From assembly GCF_900167945.1 (NCBI RefSeq), contig NZ_FUZA01000003.1, positions 124,001 to 188,000 of the forward strand: a stretch of DNA of 64,000 nucleotides, written 5' to 3'. This document shows, in pieces, positions 7,923-17,237 of this stretch (position 1 is the first letter of the stretch; each line of letters starts with the position of its first letter). The position numbers and the translations under genes are program-made. The notes beneath the pieces are model-generated. The model was not told the DNA's origin. It searched no databases and was given only the letters and a program-made list of their open reading frames with translations. The stretch is from Dyadobacter psychrophilus (lineage in GTDB: Bacteria > Bacteroidota > Bacteroidia > Cytophagales > Spirosomataceae).

Positions 7923-9692
7923 CTAAGAGACTTTGGCTGTCTGAACGCCCAGGAAAGGGAAAATATAGGCGTAGAAATCTTCGGGAATAAATGGTTTGGT
8001 CAGATAGCCTGTGAACCCGCTGGCATCTATACGATCCTTTTCTTCCTTGAATGCAGAAGCTGTCAATGCTATGATCGGAATGTTCTGGTCAATCTTCCTG
8101 ATTAGCGCAGTACTTTCAAAACCATCCATGACCGGCATCCGCAGATCCATCAGGATCAGGTTAAAGCCACCTTGCAGAAAAAGCTCGTAGGCTTCTTTCC
8201 CATTCTGCGCAACTTCAAAAAGAATGTTCTTCCGTTTCAGCAGCATGGTCGCCAGGGTAACATTGATTTTATTATCGTCGGCAACAAGCACTTTTGCCTG
8301 GGGAAAGGCTATTGCTGTCACGATTTTTTTGAGTGGAACAGGCTTTACGGCCACTTCTTCTTCCAGGTAGGGGAATTGGATCTCAAATGAAAAAACGGAC
8401 CCCTTGCCAGGCTCGCTTTTGAGAAAAATTTCACTTTTGAAGAGCAGCAGCAATTCCTTGGATATAGCCAGTCCAAGGCCTGTTCCTTTGTTTTCGTTGT
8501 CTTCCTGCCTCACCTGCGTAAAGCTTTCAAAAATAGTAGGCTGCTCTTCAACAGGGATCCCTATGCCAGTGTCTTCTACGGTGAAGTGTAAAAGCAACGT
8601 TTTCTCTTCGCGGGCAATTTCCCTGACAGTAAATTTTACATATCCCGTTTCCGTGAATTTAATTGCATTGTGTATCAGGTTCGTAATGATCTGGTTAAGC
8701 CTTACGCTGTCCGAGATGATGTGTGAGGGGAGCTTGCTGTCAATGTCAAAAATGAGGCTAATCTTTTTCTCATCGGCCCGGGGGACAAAAGTCTTTCGCA
8801 GGTTTTCGAAAAGTAAACCGGGATCAAAAGCGAACGCATCGAGCTGAATGTGATCGGCATTGATCTTACTAAAATCCAGCACATCATTCACAACAGCCAT
8901 CAAATGATCGGAAGAGAATTTCAATGTTGTCAAAAGCTCATTCCTGTTTTTTGAATTTTGATCCTCATCCATCATGATATGCACAATTCCTACGATCCCG
9001 TTCAGCGGAGTGCGTATCTCGTGGCTCATCATGGAAAGGAAATCGGACTTGGCTTTTGTAGCATTTTCAGCGATGGTCTTCTGTTTTTCAAGCGCAATAT
9101 TCTGCTCCTGCAAATTGTGCCGGTAATAAAATTCCCTCTTGTCTTTTCCGACGCTGAGCTTCATCACAAACGGAAATAAAAATTGCGCTATTAAGAGAAA
9201 AACGCCCCCTTCTGCAAAAAACATTTTAAATGCCGGAGGCTCCGCAAAAAAATAGATCGCGGCCGGATACGAGATTATACTCAATAACGAAGAGGCCAGT
9301 GCATAACGGACGGGCCAGCGCAAGATCAGCCCTGTGAAGATGACGCCTAACGTGAGGTTTAGGCACGATTGCGCGTAGGACTTGTGCGGTTGTGCAAGGA
9401 GGTAAGTATAAAAGCATATCAGCATGAGCTGGGTAAAAAAACTCATTTTCTGACCTGTGATCACTTTTTTATGATGCAATAGCAACAACACCGCTATCAG
9501 ACTGCTGGAAATACAGTGTGTGTATAGCAATGTTGAAAAGAAAGGGTCATCGGCCAGGTAAAAACCAATGGACGCCGCTGGATTACAGAGCAGGAAAGTG
9601 ATACAGAAGAGCTTGTTGTATAATTTATTTTCCGCCTCCGCTTCCGACTGCCAGAGCCTTTCGAAAGACCCGGCATAAGCTATATTTTTCAA
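7923..9692 (-). CDS. Hybrid sensor histidine kinase with C-terminal receiver
   Basis: This is a membrane sensor kinase of 589 residues. About residues 28-182 hold five or six hydrophobic helices with no large periplasmic domain, so the membrane part itself may sense. HisKA follows with H224 in SMMSHEIRTP. The HATPase has an N-box (NLIHNAIKF, N338/N342) and glycine boxes (DTGIGIP, GTGLGLAIS). A receiver spans about 465-580 with D472-D473, phosphoacceptor D516 and K566. All catalytic residues are present. It is the last gene of a three-gene unit, 11 bases after the CheY-like gene, and likely feeds phosphate to that receiver or to the orphan H-box protein upstream. Confidence 0.93.
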   Translation of the reverse strand: MKNIAYAGSFERLWQSEAEAENKLYNKLFCITFLLCNPAASIGFYLADDPFFSTLLYTHCISSSLIAVLLLLHHKKVITGQKMSFFTQLMLICFYTYLLAQPHKSYAQSCLNLTLGVIFTGLILRWPVRYALASSLLSIISYPAAIYFFAEPPAFKMFFAEGGVFLLIAQFLFPFVMKLSVGKDKREFYYRHNLQEQNIALEKQKTIAENATKAKSDFLSMMSHEIRTPLNGIVGIVHIMMDEDQNSKNRNELLTTLKFSSDHLMAVVNDVLDFSKINADHIQLDAFAFDPGLLFENLRKTFVPRADEKKISLIFDIDSKLPSHIISDSVRLNQIITNLIHNAIKFTETGYVKFTVREIAREEKTLLLHFTVEDTGIGIPVEEQPTIFESFTQVRQEDNENKGTGLGLAISKELLLLFKSEIFLKSEPGKGSVFSFEIQFPYLEEEVAVKPVPLKKIVTAIAFPQAKVLVADDNKINVTLATMLLKRKNILFEVAQNGKEAYELFLQGGFNLILMDLRMPVMDGFESTALIRKIDQNIPIIALTASAFKEEKDRIDASGFTGYLTKPFIPEDFYAYIFPFLGVQTAKVS

Positions 9693-9703
9693 TGGTTAAA
9701 AAT

Positions 9704-10126
9704 TTATTCTGCGGTAAAATCTTCGAAAAAGCCCTTCAACATTTCACTATGGACTATCCTTCCGCAGCTTTCAACGTTGAGCGGTTTCTGTTGGTAATCG
9801 ATCACCTGGCTGTAATTAAGAGCCTTTTTCTTTTCGGATTCTTCCGTTGCCGAGCTTACCATCACCACATGCACACGGTTTACATAAGGCCTTTCGGCGA
9901 TTGCGTTCAAAAATTCCCACCCGTTCATAACGGGCATGTTTATATCCAGCAAGACCAGGAAATGGGTTTCTCCCGATGTATAATTATCCAGATATTGAAG
10001 CGCATCCAATCCGTTATAGCACAAGACGGTATCATTTAAAATACCACTTTTTTTCAAAAACATTTCATGCAGGAACAGCATGATCTTGTCATCATCTACC
10101 AACAGGATTTTAAGATTGCTAATCAT
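9704..10126 (-). CDS. CheY-like single-domain response regulator
   Basis: This 140-residue protein is one receiver domain and no output domain. The acidic cluster DDD is at 11-13, phosphoacceptor D61 lies in LVLLDINMPVMNGWEF, a Ser pair sits at the switch position (VSSATEE) and K114 is in YQQKP. It fits the Rcp1-like receivers that often sit next to PAS kinases in Bacteroidota. The start overlaps the end of the upstream PAS gene by 8 bases, suggesting translational coupling and a direct partnership. Confidence 0.92.
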   Translation of the reverse strand: MISNLKILLVDDDKIMLFLHEMFLKKSGILNDTVLCYNGLDALQYLDNYTSGETHFLVLLDINMPVMNGWEFLNAIAERPYVNRVHVVMVSSATEESEKKKALNYSQVIDYQQKPLNVESCGRIVHSEMLKGFFEDFTAE

Positions 10127-11492
10127 CTTCGCTCTGAACTTTATCTGCTTTATTCACTATCTCTTTTATTACATTGTCTAATTCAGTTGCGGACTGCTGC
10201 ACAAGATTGAGTATTTCTTCTTTCCCCAAATCCCCATATTCCCCCATTTTGAGTAGCTCCACCAACCCCATCATCCGGCTTAGGGGTGCCCTTACCACAT
10301 GCGACTGAATCCACGCTATCTCCTTCAATTGCTCGTTTTGCAGCTGAATACGGTGTAAATTCTGCTTGTAATCGGTGATATCCCTTACCGAGCCAACTGC
10401 CCTTATAGCCTTTCCACTAACATTACGTAAAAAAATGATCCTGTGCTCCACCAACGCCACCTTTTCATCACATTTTACATACCGGCACTCGGTTACCAGC
10501 ATTTCCCGGCCTGCGTCATTAAGTGCTTCGGAAATTTCCCGTACAACCCGCTCTTTGTCCTCATGATAAATATTATCGGACCAGATATGGTTATTATAAA
10601 CGGCCAGATCGTATCCAAAAATATCTTTGAAACCCGTCCCCCATTCCACCTTGTCGCGCTCGATATCCCAATCATAAATAGCCTCATTGGCTGCATTAAG
10701 AATAAGCTTATAACGCTCATTACTAAGAATTAAAGCTTTGGATTTCAGAACTTTTTCCGTGATATCGGTAACTACGCATAGATGCATACCCGGCAGAATG
10801 TTGGGCTTGGCATTGAAGCTGCCGATGATCAGGCTCCCGTCCTTGTGGATAAGGTGCATTTTGCCGTTTCGGATATTCCCTTTCAGGAATCGTTTCCAAA
10901 GGCCATGCGGATCCTCTCCATCCCTGACTTTCACTAAATCGAAAAGGTTTAGCTGGTCCAGCTCTTTCCTGGAATAGCCAAACATATCCACTACCGCCGC
11001 ATTGTAATCCAGGCAATTGGCACCGTCATCGCAGATCATTATGGCGTCCCGGGTGTTTTCAAAAACCGCCTTGAACTTTTCGTCTGCCTTGCATTTTTCT
11101 GTAATGTCCGTCGAAAGGACCAGTTCAGCTTTGCGGCCGTCGATATGAATGATGTTGCTTTGAATGTCGACATCAATGATCGTCCCGTTTTTCTTCCGGT
11201 GCCTGTAAACACCAGACGAGTAAAGCTTATCGTATCTCCTGACCTTTTCCACGGCCGACACCAGTATAGGAATGTCGGCGGCAGGGCGCAGGTCTTTAAT
11301 TGTGAGGCGAAGAAACTCATCCCGGCTATATCCATAATGTCTGACCGCCGCCTCATTCACGTTCAGTATCTCAAAAGTTTCCACATCATAGACCCACATT
11401 GGCTGGGGATTGAGCTGGAACAGGTCCCTATACATCACTTCCGACGAGATGGAACCGCTTTTTTCACTTTTTCCCTGCGTATAATTAATCAT
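10119..11492 (-). CDS. Multi-PAS protein with an isolated HisKA-like domain and no ATPase domain
   Basis: This protein has three PAS domains: about 15-120 (MWVYDVETFEILNVNEAAV), 125-240 (TRDAIMICDDGANCLDYNAA) and 255-380 (SNERYKLILNAANEAIYDWD, with a PAC-like GSVRDITDYK). A helical C-terminus of about 75 residues carries the degenerate H-box QSHVVRAPLSRMMGL (His at about 398). The protein stops there: no HATPase domain exists, so it cannot phosphorylate itself in the usual way. It may be a phosphotransfer or sensor partner for the adjacent CheY-like protein and hybrid kinase. The ATG at 11492 is preferred over an upstream TTG at 11516. Confidence 0.85.
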   Translation of the reverse strand: MINYTQGKSEKSGSISSEVMYRDLFQLNPQPMWVYDVETFEILNVNEAAVRHYGYSRDEFLRLTIKDLRPAADIPILVSAVEKVRRYDKLYSSGVYRHRKKNGTIIDVDIQSNIIHIDGRKAELVLSTDITEKCKADEKFKAVFENTRDAIMICDDGANCLDYNAAVVDMFGYSRKELDQLNLFDLVKVRDGEDPHGLWKRFLKGNIRNGKMHLIHKDGSLIIGSFNAKPNILPGMHLCVVTDITEKVLKSKALILSNERYKLILNAANEAIYDWDIERDKVEWGTGFKDIFGYDLAVYNNHIWSDNIYHEDKERVVREISEALNDAGREMLVTECRYVKCDEKVALVEHRIIFLRNVSGKAIRAVGSVRDITDYKQNLHRIQLQNEQLKEIAWIQSHVVRAPLSRMMGLVELLKMGEYGDLGKEEILNLVQQSATELDNVIKEIVNKADKVQSEDD

Positions 11493-11659
11493 CAAAACTT
11501 TCGAGTAGTCCAACAAATGCTAATAAAACCAGCAATCTAAAATTAATTTAGAGAAATGTAGAATTAATATGACTAAATATTTCTAAAAAATATAACCCCG
11601 GGAAATATACATCTGGCACAATTATTACCCTCCCCTTTTTCAAGTCACCATAGGGATCC

Positions 11660-11669
11660 AAAAGGAGGA
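11660..11669 (+). promoter_or_regulatory. Strong Shine-Dalgarno sequence
   Basis: AAAAGGAGGA lies 8 bases before the ATG at 11678. Such a complete Shine-Dalgarno is uncommon in Bacteroidota and fixes the start of the DUF4142 gene. Confidence 0.75.
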
Positions 11670-11677
11670 TAACAGTC

Positions 11678-12199
11678 ATGAAAAACGTTAAGCTATATTT
11701 TTTTGCAGCATTACTTATACTCGCCGCCTTCGCGTGCGACGATGATCCTACCGGCACCAACGTGCCGGCAGAAATGGATGAACAATTTATGCTTACCGCT
11801 TTTGACGGCGGTTTATTTGAAGTAAATGCAGGTCAGGTTGCCTCGTCCAAAGGAACTACAAGTGCTATTAAAGATTTTGGCCAGCAATTGCTGGACGATC
11901 ACACGGATATCAATCAGGAATTGATGAAGGTTTCCAAAGATGCGGATTTAGATCTTCCCACCACACTGTCCAATGCAAAGCAGCAGCAGCTGGATACATT
12001 ATCCGGACTTTCAGGAATTGCGTTTGATACAACTTATATCAAAATGATGGTCAGCACGCATGAAGAAATTGTAAATTTATACGAGATCCAGGCGACAACG
12101 GGTCGCAATGTTGATTTGAAAGCATTTGCCTCAGACAAGTTACCCAAACTGCGGGCGCATCTTGAAACGGCAAAATCAATGAAAGATTCGATTCAGTGA
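11678..12199 (+). CDS. DUF4142-family lipoprotein
   Basis: This 173-residue lipoprotein has a signal peptide ending in a lipobox at C20 (LAAFACDDD). The rest is an alpha-helical DUF4142 domain, a ferritin-like four-helix bundle family often annotated as putative outer membrane protein. Helices are visible as DEQFMLTAFDGGLFEVNAGQ, then KDFGQQLLDDHTDINQEL and a C-terminal KLRAHLETAKSMKD. Family members are frequent near stress-response genes; the molecular role is unknown. It is followed after 31 bases by a YflT-like stress gene in the same direction. Confidence 0.85.
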   Translation: MKNVKLYFFAALLILAAFACDDDPTGTNVPAEMDEQFMLTAFDGGLFEVNAGQVASSKGTTSAIKDFGQQLLDDHTDINQELMKVSKDADLDLPTTLSNAKQQQLDTLSGLSGIAFDTTYIKMMVSTHEEIVNLYEIQATTGRNVDLKAFASDKLPKLRAHLETAKSMKDSIQ

Positions 12200-12230
12200 A
12201 GATTCCGATCAACCTTAAAGAAAGAAACTT

Positions 12231-12572
12231 ATGTCACAATCTGTAATTGCCATCTTTGAAACAAATGAAGAGGCACAAAAGGCCAAGCACGCCCTCATTT
12301 CGAAAGGGTTTGATATAAGCCAGATCGACGTAAACTATAATGTCGATGTAGAAGAAGGCCGCAGTACCGACGGACAGCAAACCACCACAAATGAGCACTT
12401 TGCGAACGAAGGAAACCAGGGTTCCATCGTCACCGTCCATGTGGTGGATAACCGGGAATTGCTGGACGCAACAGCCATCCTGGAAGATTTGGGGGCCATT
12501 GATGTAAACGAATTTTCTGCAAAACCTGCCGGAGATTCTGAACCGCTTTTTGATCCTGAGAACATTTCGTAA
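12231..12572 (+). CDS. Small YflT/general-stress-protein-17M-like protein
   Basis: This is a 113-residue soluble protein. The opening SQSVIAIFETNEEAQKAKHA and the later GSIVTVHVVDNRELLDATAI follow the two-strand/helix pattern of the heat-induced stress protein YflT (GSP17M) domain, in which a short ferredoxin-like module is built from an N-terminal strand-helix and a C-terminal HVVDN strand. The middle is acidic and poorly conserved. It is probably co-transcribed with the upstream DUF4142 gene, and a cytoplasmic stress role is inferred only from the family. It ends 8 bases from the convergent phosphoesterase gene, with no terminator hairpin between. Confidence 0.7.
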   Translation: MSQSVIAIFETNEEAQKAKHALISKGFDISQIDVNYNVDVEEGRSTDGQQTTTNEHFANEGNQGSIVTVHVVDNRELLDATAILEDLGAIDVNEFSAKPAGDSEPLFDPENIS

Positions 12573-12580
12573 ATCAGGCT

Positions 12581-15500
12581 TCAAAACCAAAAACCGATCT
12601 GAAATGCAATCCGGGGCTTTTCTTCTTTCTTTTCTTTTGGAATAAACGCCCCTACAGCTAAGGTCAGAATGTCAACGGGGGCAAACCATACGCCGCCGCC
12701 GTAACTATAATGCCAGGATTTTGATTCGTCGTCATCTTCCAGCCAGACGCGGCCGTGATCAAAGCTTCCAAATACACCGTAGGTTAGCGGTAATGTTGGA
12801 TTGTAACTACTGCCAAGCCGTATCCGAAGATCCGTATCGTGCCAAATGCTGCTGTTTCCGTAAAAACGCTCTGTGCGATATCCGCGTAAGCCCTGCTTAC
12901 CTCCTAGCGTAGGCATCTGGAAAAATTCGTAACTGTCGCCAAAGATCAGTCCCGTGCCAACCTGCGTAGCGAGAATAATGTTTTCCCTGGCATCCAGGCT
13001 GGTATAGTAAGCAAATTTGGCCCTGAATGATCCGAAATTATTCTTGTTATCCAGGTTGGTAGTCCAGTTGAAACCAGCATTAAAACGAATTCCGGTGTGG
13101 GGCGCGAATAAGTTGTCGACGCTGTTGAAATCAAACAAAAACTTACCACCGGCAAACATTTTGGTATGAAAAACATCATCAGACAATCCGTTTTCCGCAC
13201 TCGTGATAAATCTCCCGCTTGTGGGTTGAATGTCGGATAATTCAAAGAAGGGGCCGAGCGTGACAAAGCCTGCTGTTCCTGCGAAGCGCTTTTTCAAGGC
13301 CGGATAAATGTGGAAAAAGCTTTGTCTGACCCGGTAATAGTCGGGATCATCAACAGGCCTTTCTGTATCATTACCTATTCCTGCATAGTTGAAAGCGTAA
13401 GTCGGGCCGTGATAATAGGTGTCCAGGTAAAAGTCAAATTTCTTAAAAGCGTTGATAAAATCGCCTGTGTAATTAACCTTAAAACCCTTCGTAGCAAAGG
13501 CATAGCTCCCGCCAAATGCATGCAATGAAGCATAAGGCTCCTTCTTGAACCCGTAACGCATCCAGGTAGCGCTCGCGCCGAGCAGCAGGCCGTCATCCGG
13601 GTTAACGCCCAAAATTGGCGCTGGAATAGCAATGTCGTAGTTGCTGTCGGCACTTCGCCGGTCGTACACATTATAGCGGTAAAGATTAGAGCGTTTGTCC
13701 TTCGTGTCCGGGCCTGACACAACCGTGTTATTCCGGAGATCATCGTAAATGAGCGTTTTCTTCTTACTTGCCCCTGACTGGGTGCTGTCTGCAAACACAT
13801 CTGCCCCCAATCCGCCGATAAAGCGCACCTTAATGCCTTTTTTAACGTCTCCTTTTACGATAAACTCGTCGTCATCACCATTGCCATATACATTGATCGC
13901 CTTCGTTACATCCGAGTCGAAAATGCGTTCGTAATTTAAATGTTTGATTCGGCCGTCTTTTCCTTTTTCGTAAACGGAAACTTTGGTGCGCTTTTCGTCT
14001 ATCCTATCCACCACGATCCGTTCTTCTTCTTCCGTGCCGATCACATTCACATTTTCACTTACAAACTCATAATGTGTCCTGGCAATTTGAAGCAGGTTAT
14101 CCCGGCGGCTTTTCATGTTTTGGATCAACGCTGGCGAAGATATTTTCCTGGCTTCACCTGGCCAGTTGGCGAAGGCGCTGGTAATGACTTGGTCTGTCAG
14201 GTTTTGTTGGATAAATTTCGCTTGCTCTTCCCATTGGGCCCAGGTGAGCTGGTTGAGGAATGTTCTGTCAAAAAGCCGTGCGCTCCAAGTGGTCCATTTC
14301 ATGCTTTGGATCTCCGGGCTAAAACTTTGCAGCTGCCGAAGGAACGGCAATGTCAGGCGTGCAACACCGGTTAGCAGCCCGTCATACATGGAAAATGCCT
14401 GGTCACGGTCCCGCGGAATGGGGCGATATAATGTTGTCCCGTCCTTTTGCTTCACTGATGACCAAGCCCATTGGTCGTCGTGCCGGTCCCAGTCACCCAC
14501 AACAAAATCGAAAAGCCGTGTACGGATTGCCCATTCTTCATCCATCTTGTTTTTGCCATTTTCCAGCATGCTTTCAACCAGTTCCGGCGTGCTCACGATC
14601 TTATCAGGATTCCCGAAAAACGCTGCTTGCTTCCATCTCTTTCCATCAGGCCGCTCTTCCAGCAAATTCATCGTTCCGCCGAAAAGCGAATTGTAAGTAG
14701 CCAGGCCTGGCTGTGCAGGAACATAATACAGCTTTGGATTGGTATGATAAACTTTCACTGCATCTGCCAATATGGGCATGCAAAGCGGCGCAAACGGGTT
14801 GGTAGACAAGAAGTTGTCTTCAACCAAATATTTCGCAGCGATCATCTGGTTAAAAGGAAACGGCAGAAACCGGCTCACATCTTTGGTCAGACCGCGCAAT
14901 GCATACTCTTTTCCTTCGCCGTCGCGCAACCGCAGTGAATTGGTCTGGTTTCCTCCGCCTTGCTTCACAGGCGTCAGACCACCTTTGTATTTAGCAAGAT
15001 CCAGAACAGGAAACGGATATTTTTGGGTATAAAGATTTCGGTTATGCTCGCCTAACAGGAATTTGTGAAATCCGCCAACAGTTTTCACTTCATTGCTTGT
15101 CACAAACCGGCTTGTGGAATCCTTATGCTCATTGTATTCTGTAAATGCGATCGTGGAATCGGGCAATTCAATGGGCTGCCTGTCCTTGATTTTTTTGCGA
15201 AAAACCAATTTTGCATCTTTTCCGTCCGGACTTACTTCCCAGAAATTTGTCCACGCTTCACCGCCTTCATAAAAGTTGATTGTGGAATAACCCAACCTGG
15301 ATGAGGCAAACCGAGACCCCTTACCAAGCCCAACCGGGCTGTTTTTACTACCGCTTCCGCTGACAATGAATTCCTGATTATCGTTTTCAATAAACTGCAA
15401 TGCATGCTCATGCCCGCTGGCGAAAATGAATTTACCATTCTTTTTCGCGCCTGCCATTACGGCGGTACGCAAGTCCTTATAATGCTTGTTGGCAACATCC

Positions 15501-16372
15501 TGCCTCGAACCAATGGTTGCCCGGAACAATGCGCTAATGCTGCCTAGCACGGGCAATGGGATCCAGAGATCAGGATTGAGCTCGGTGAGTGGGAAAATGT
15601 GCTGCTTTATTGTGAAACGTCCTCCGTGCGGGCCATACGTGTAAGGCGGGTGATGCATGGCAAAAACCACATTTTTGCTGCGGTATTTCCGGACCACATT
15701 TTCAAAAACAAAGCGGAACTGCTCCCTATTTTTGATCTCGCAGCCATCATTGATTTTGGAATCCTTGTCCCAATCCGTCAGCCACCACTGCGAATCCACC
15801 ACGATAACAACCACATTATCATTCAGTTCTATTACTTCCGGGCCTGAGCAGCCGTCCAACGGCAGGAAGTAATTTTCATAGTCCTCCTTATCCTTAACCC
15901 CGCGTTTTTCATTGATATATTTATCGACAAATTTTTCCTGGCGCTTCAAACCTTTCACACCCCAACCACGCCAATCGTGGTTTCCCGGAAGAAAAATAGG
16001 CGTCCCCTTGAATTTATCCAATGTTTCGAGCTGGGAGATGATCCTGAACTCTGCAACTTTCCGGTCGGCGGAATCCTCCGAAGGTGGCATACCATGCTCA
16101 TAAATATTATCACCCAAAAACAATGCAGAACTGTTTTTAGACTCTGTTTCCAGTTTTGTCTTGAGATATTCCAAAACCGGCGCACGGTTTTCGGGCGAGT
16201 CGTTTCCTGCATCGCCGATCAGATACATGGTATGTTTTAAGACAAGTTCCGACGCGGGCGAATCGCGCTCCCATGCTGCCGATTCTTTGGAAAACTGCGT
16301 TTTATAGCTCGCGCAGGAAAATGCACAAGCCAGCGCAACCGAAAAAGTGAAAACCCGCAACGCGTTCCTCAT
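12581..16372 (-). CDS. Giant lipoprotein: calcineurin-like phosphoesterase, kinase-like middle and outer-membrane beta-barrel
   Basis: This is a 1263-residue lipoprotein (lipobox AFSC, C20). Residues 45-330 are a metallophosphoesterase with the full metal set: GDAGND (53-58), GDNIYEHG (87-94), GNHDWRG (130-136), MHHPP (239-243) and GHEH (320-323). The last 350 residues are a BamA/surface-antigen-like 16-strand barrel ending in the aromatic IAFQIGFWF. The middle, about 440-800, is usually left unannotated. It holds a Gly-rich turn (QGGGNQTNSLRLRD, 471-484), YALRGL, then GDWDRHDDQ (626-634) and PRDRDQAF (653-660), an order like the loop, catalytic and metal motifs of Fam20/HipA-type kinases (my inference). 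It is the last gene of a five-gene operon; its start overlaps the preceding gene by 4 bases. Confidence 0.88.
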   Translation of the reverse strand: MRNALRVFTFSVALACAFSCASYKTQFSKESAAWERDSPASELVLKHTMYLIGDAGNDSPENRAPVLEYLKTKLETESKNSSALFLGDNIYEHGMPPSEDSADRKVAEFRIISQLETLDKFKGTPIFLPGNHDWRGWGVKGLKRQEKFVDKYINEKRGVKDKEDYENYFLPLDGCSGPEVIELNDNVVVIVVDSQWWLTDWDKDSKINDGCEIKNREQFRFVFENVVRKYRSKNVVFAMHHPPYTYGPHGGRFTIKQHIFPLTELNPDLWIPLPVLGSISALFRATIGSRQDVANKHYKDLRTAVMAGAKKNGKFIFASGHEHALQFIENDNQEFIVSGSGSKNSPVGLGKGSRFASSRLGYSTINFYEGGEAWTNFWEVSPDGKDAKLVFRKKIKDRQPIELPDSTIAFTEYNEHKDSTSRFVTSNEVKTVGGFHKFLLGEHNRNLYTQKYPFPVLDLAKYKGGLTPVKQGGGNQTNSLRLRDGEGKEYALRGLTKDVSRFLPFPFNQMIAAKYLVEDNFLSTNPFAPLCMPILADAVKVYHTNPKLYYVPAQPGLATYNSLFGGTMNLLEERPDGKRWKQAAFFGNPDKIVSTPELVESMLENGKNKMDEEWAIRTRLFDFVVGDWDRHDDQWAWSSVKQKDGTTLYRPIPRDRDQAFSMYDGLLTGVARLTLPFLRQLQSFSPEIQSMKWTTWSARLFDRTFLNQLTWAQWEEQAKFIQQNLTDQVITSAFANWPGEARKISSPALIQNMKSRRDNLLQIARTHYEFVSENVNVIGTEEEERIVVDRIDEKRTKVSVYEKGKDGRIKHLNYERIFDSDVTKAINVYGNGDDDEFIVKGDVKKGIKVRFIGGLGADVFADSTQSGASKKKTLIYDDLRNNTVVSGPDTKDKRSNLYRYNVYDRRSADSNYDIAIPAPILGVNPDDGLLLGASATWMRYGFKKEPYASLHAFGGSYAFATKGFKVNYTGDFINAFKKFDFYLDTYYHGPTYAFNYAGIGNDTERPVDDPDYYRVRQSFFHIYPALKKRFAGTAGFVTLGPFFELSDIQPTSGRFITSAENGLSDDVFHTKMFAGGKFLFDFNSVDNLFAPHTGIRFNAGFNWTTNLDNKNNFGSFRAKFAYYTSLDARENIILATQVGTGLIFGDSYEFFQMPTLGGKQGLRGYRTERFYGNSSIWHDTDLRIRLGSSYNPTLPLTYGVFGSFDHGRVWLEDDDESKSWHYSYGGGVWFAPVDILTLAVGAFIPKEKKEEKPRIAFQIGFWF

Positions 16373-17229
16373 CGGCCCATTTTTTTGAATTTCAAGATAT
16401 TACCGGAAAACAGATCGTCGCCCTCGTTGGAAATGTAAAGATTTCCCATTTTATCAAAAGCAACGCCCTCAGGCTGTATAAATGTGTTGCCATTAAGTGT
16501 ATAGGCCTCTTTCACTTTCCATTCGCTATCCGTGACAATCATCAGTTTATTCACGGCCGAAATGATATACCAATCATTGGTTAACGGATTTTTGGCAAGC
16601 CCCGACGGTCTGAACCCGCGTTCAACCTTTCCGGTAATGGCCTTGATTTGGTCCACATTAATGGCAAATTTTCCTGTCGCCTGCGTCGAATCCTTGCCCG
16701 GCTCAAAAATGTAGCCGGTAACGCTGTTCTTGGAATTATCCTGCTCGCAATTTTTGCAGAGAATGTAAATCTTTCCCGAAGCTTCATCTCCAAACATGCC
16801 TTCATACTCACCTTTTGGAAGTATTTTCTTGTATTCCCTAACCTGTTCCGCTTCCGCAAATACCGCCTCGGACAAGGGGAAGTTAAAAAGGACGCCATTA
16901 CTTTTAAGTATAAAAACACTGTTTTTCAGAATGGTAACGTCCTCGTAATCGCCTTTTTTGGAAAATTTAACATTCAGTTGCTTGGGATGGTCCCAGCCGA
17001 GACGATATAACCGCCCGTCTTCATCCTGAATGGCATAAAGCGTGTCCGGATTGCCCTGGTTCAAGGCGATGCCTGAGATCTCGAAAAGACTTTCCGGCAT
17101 ATTGAATTTGTCCGGTTCATCCAGATTATAATCTTTGTAAACGACCTGCTCTTTCTTGGTAGAGTCGCATCCGCCGAGCGAAAAAGTCAGCATGGCAAGC
17201 ATGCCTATTTGTTGTAAAATTGTCGCCAT
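16369..17229 (-). CDS. SdiA-regulated-like beta-propeller lipoprotein
   Basis: This 286-residue protein has a lipobox at C21 (SLGGCDS). It matches the SdiA-regulated (PF06977-type) layout: an ESLFEISGIALNQGNPDTLY strand at the start of the propeller, repeated blades with aspartates (DEDGRLYRL, GDYEDVTIL, EYEGMFGDEASGKIYIL) and a closing QPEGVAFDKMGNLYISNEG. Such proteins resemble NHL/YncE propellers; their ligand is not known. It lies between polyphosphate kinase (8 bases upstream) and the phosphoesterase-barrel gene (4-base overlap), so it probably works with the latter at the outer membrane. Confidence 0.8.
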   Translation of the reverse strand: MATILQQIGMLAMLTFSLGGCDSTKKEQVVYKDYNLDEPDKFNMPESLFEISGIALNQGNPDTLYAIQDEDGRLYRLGWDHPKQLNVKFSKKGDYEDVTILKNSVFILKSNGVLFNFPLSEAVFAEAEQVREYKKILPKGEYEGMFGDEASGKIYILCKNCEQDNSKNSVTGYIFEPGKDSTQATGKFAINVDQIKAITGKVERGFRPSGLAKNPLTNDWYIISAVNKLMIVTDSEWKVKEAYTLNGNTFIQPEGVAFDKMGNLYISNEGDDLFSGNILKFKKMGR

Positions 17230-17237
17230 ATCTTTGT

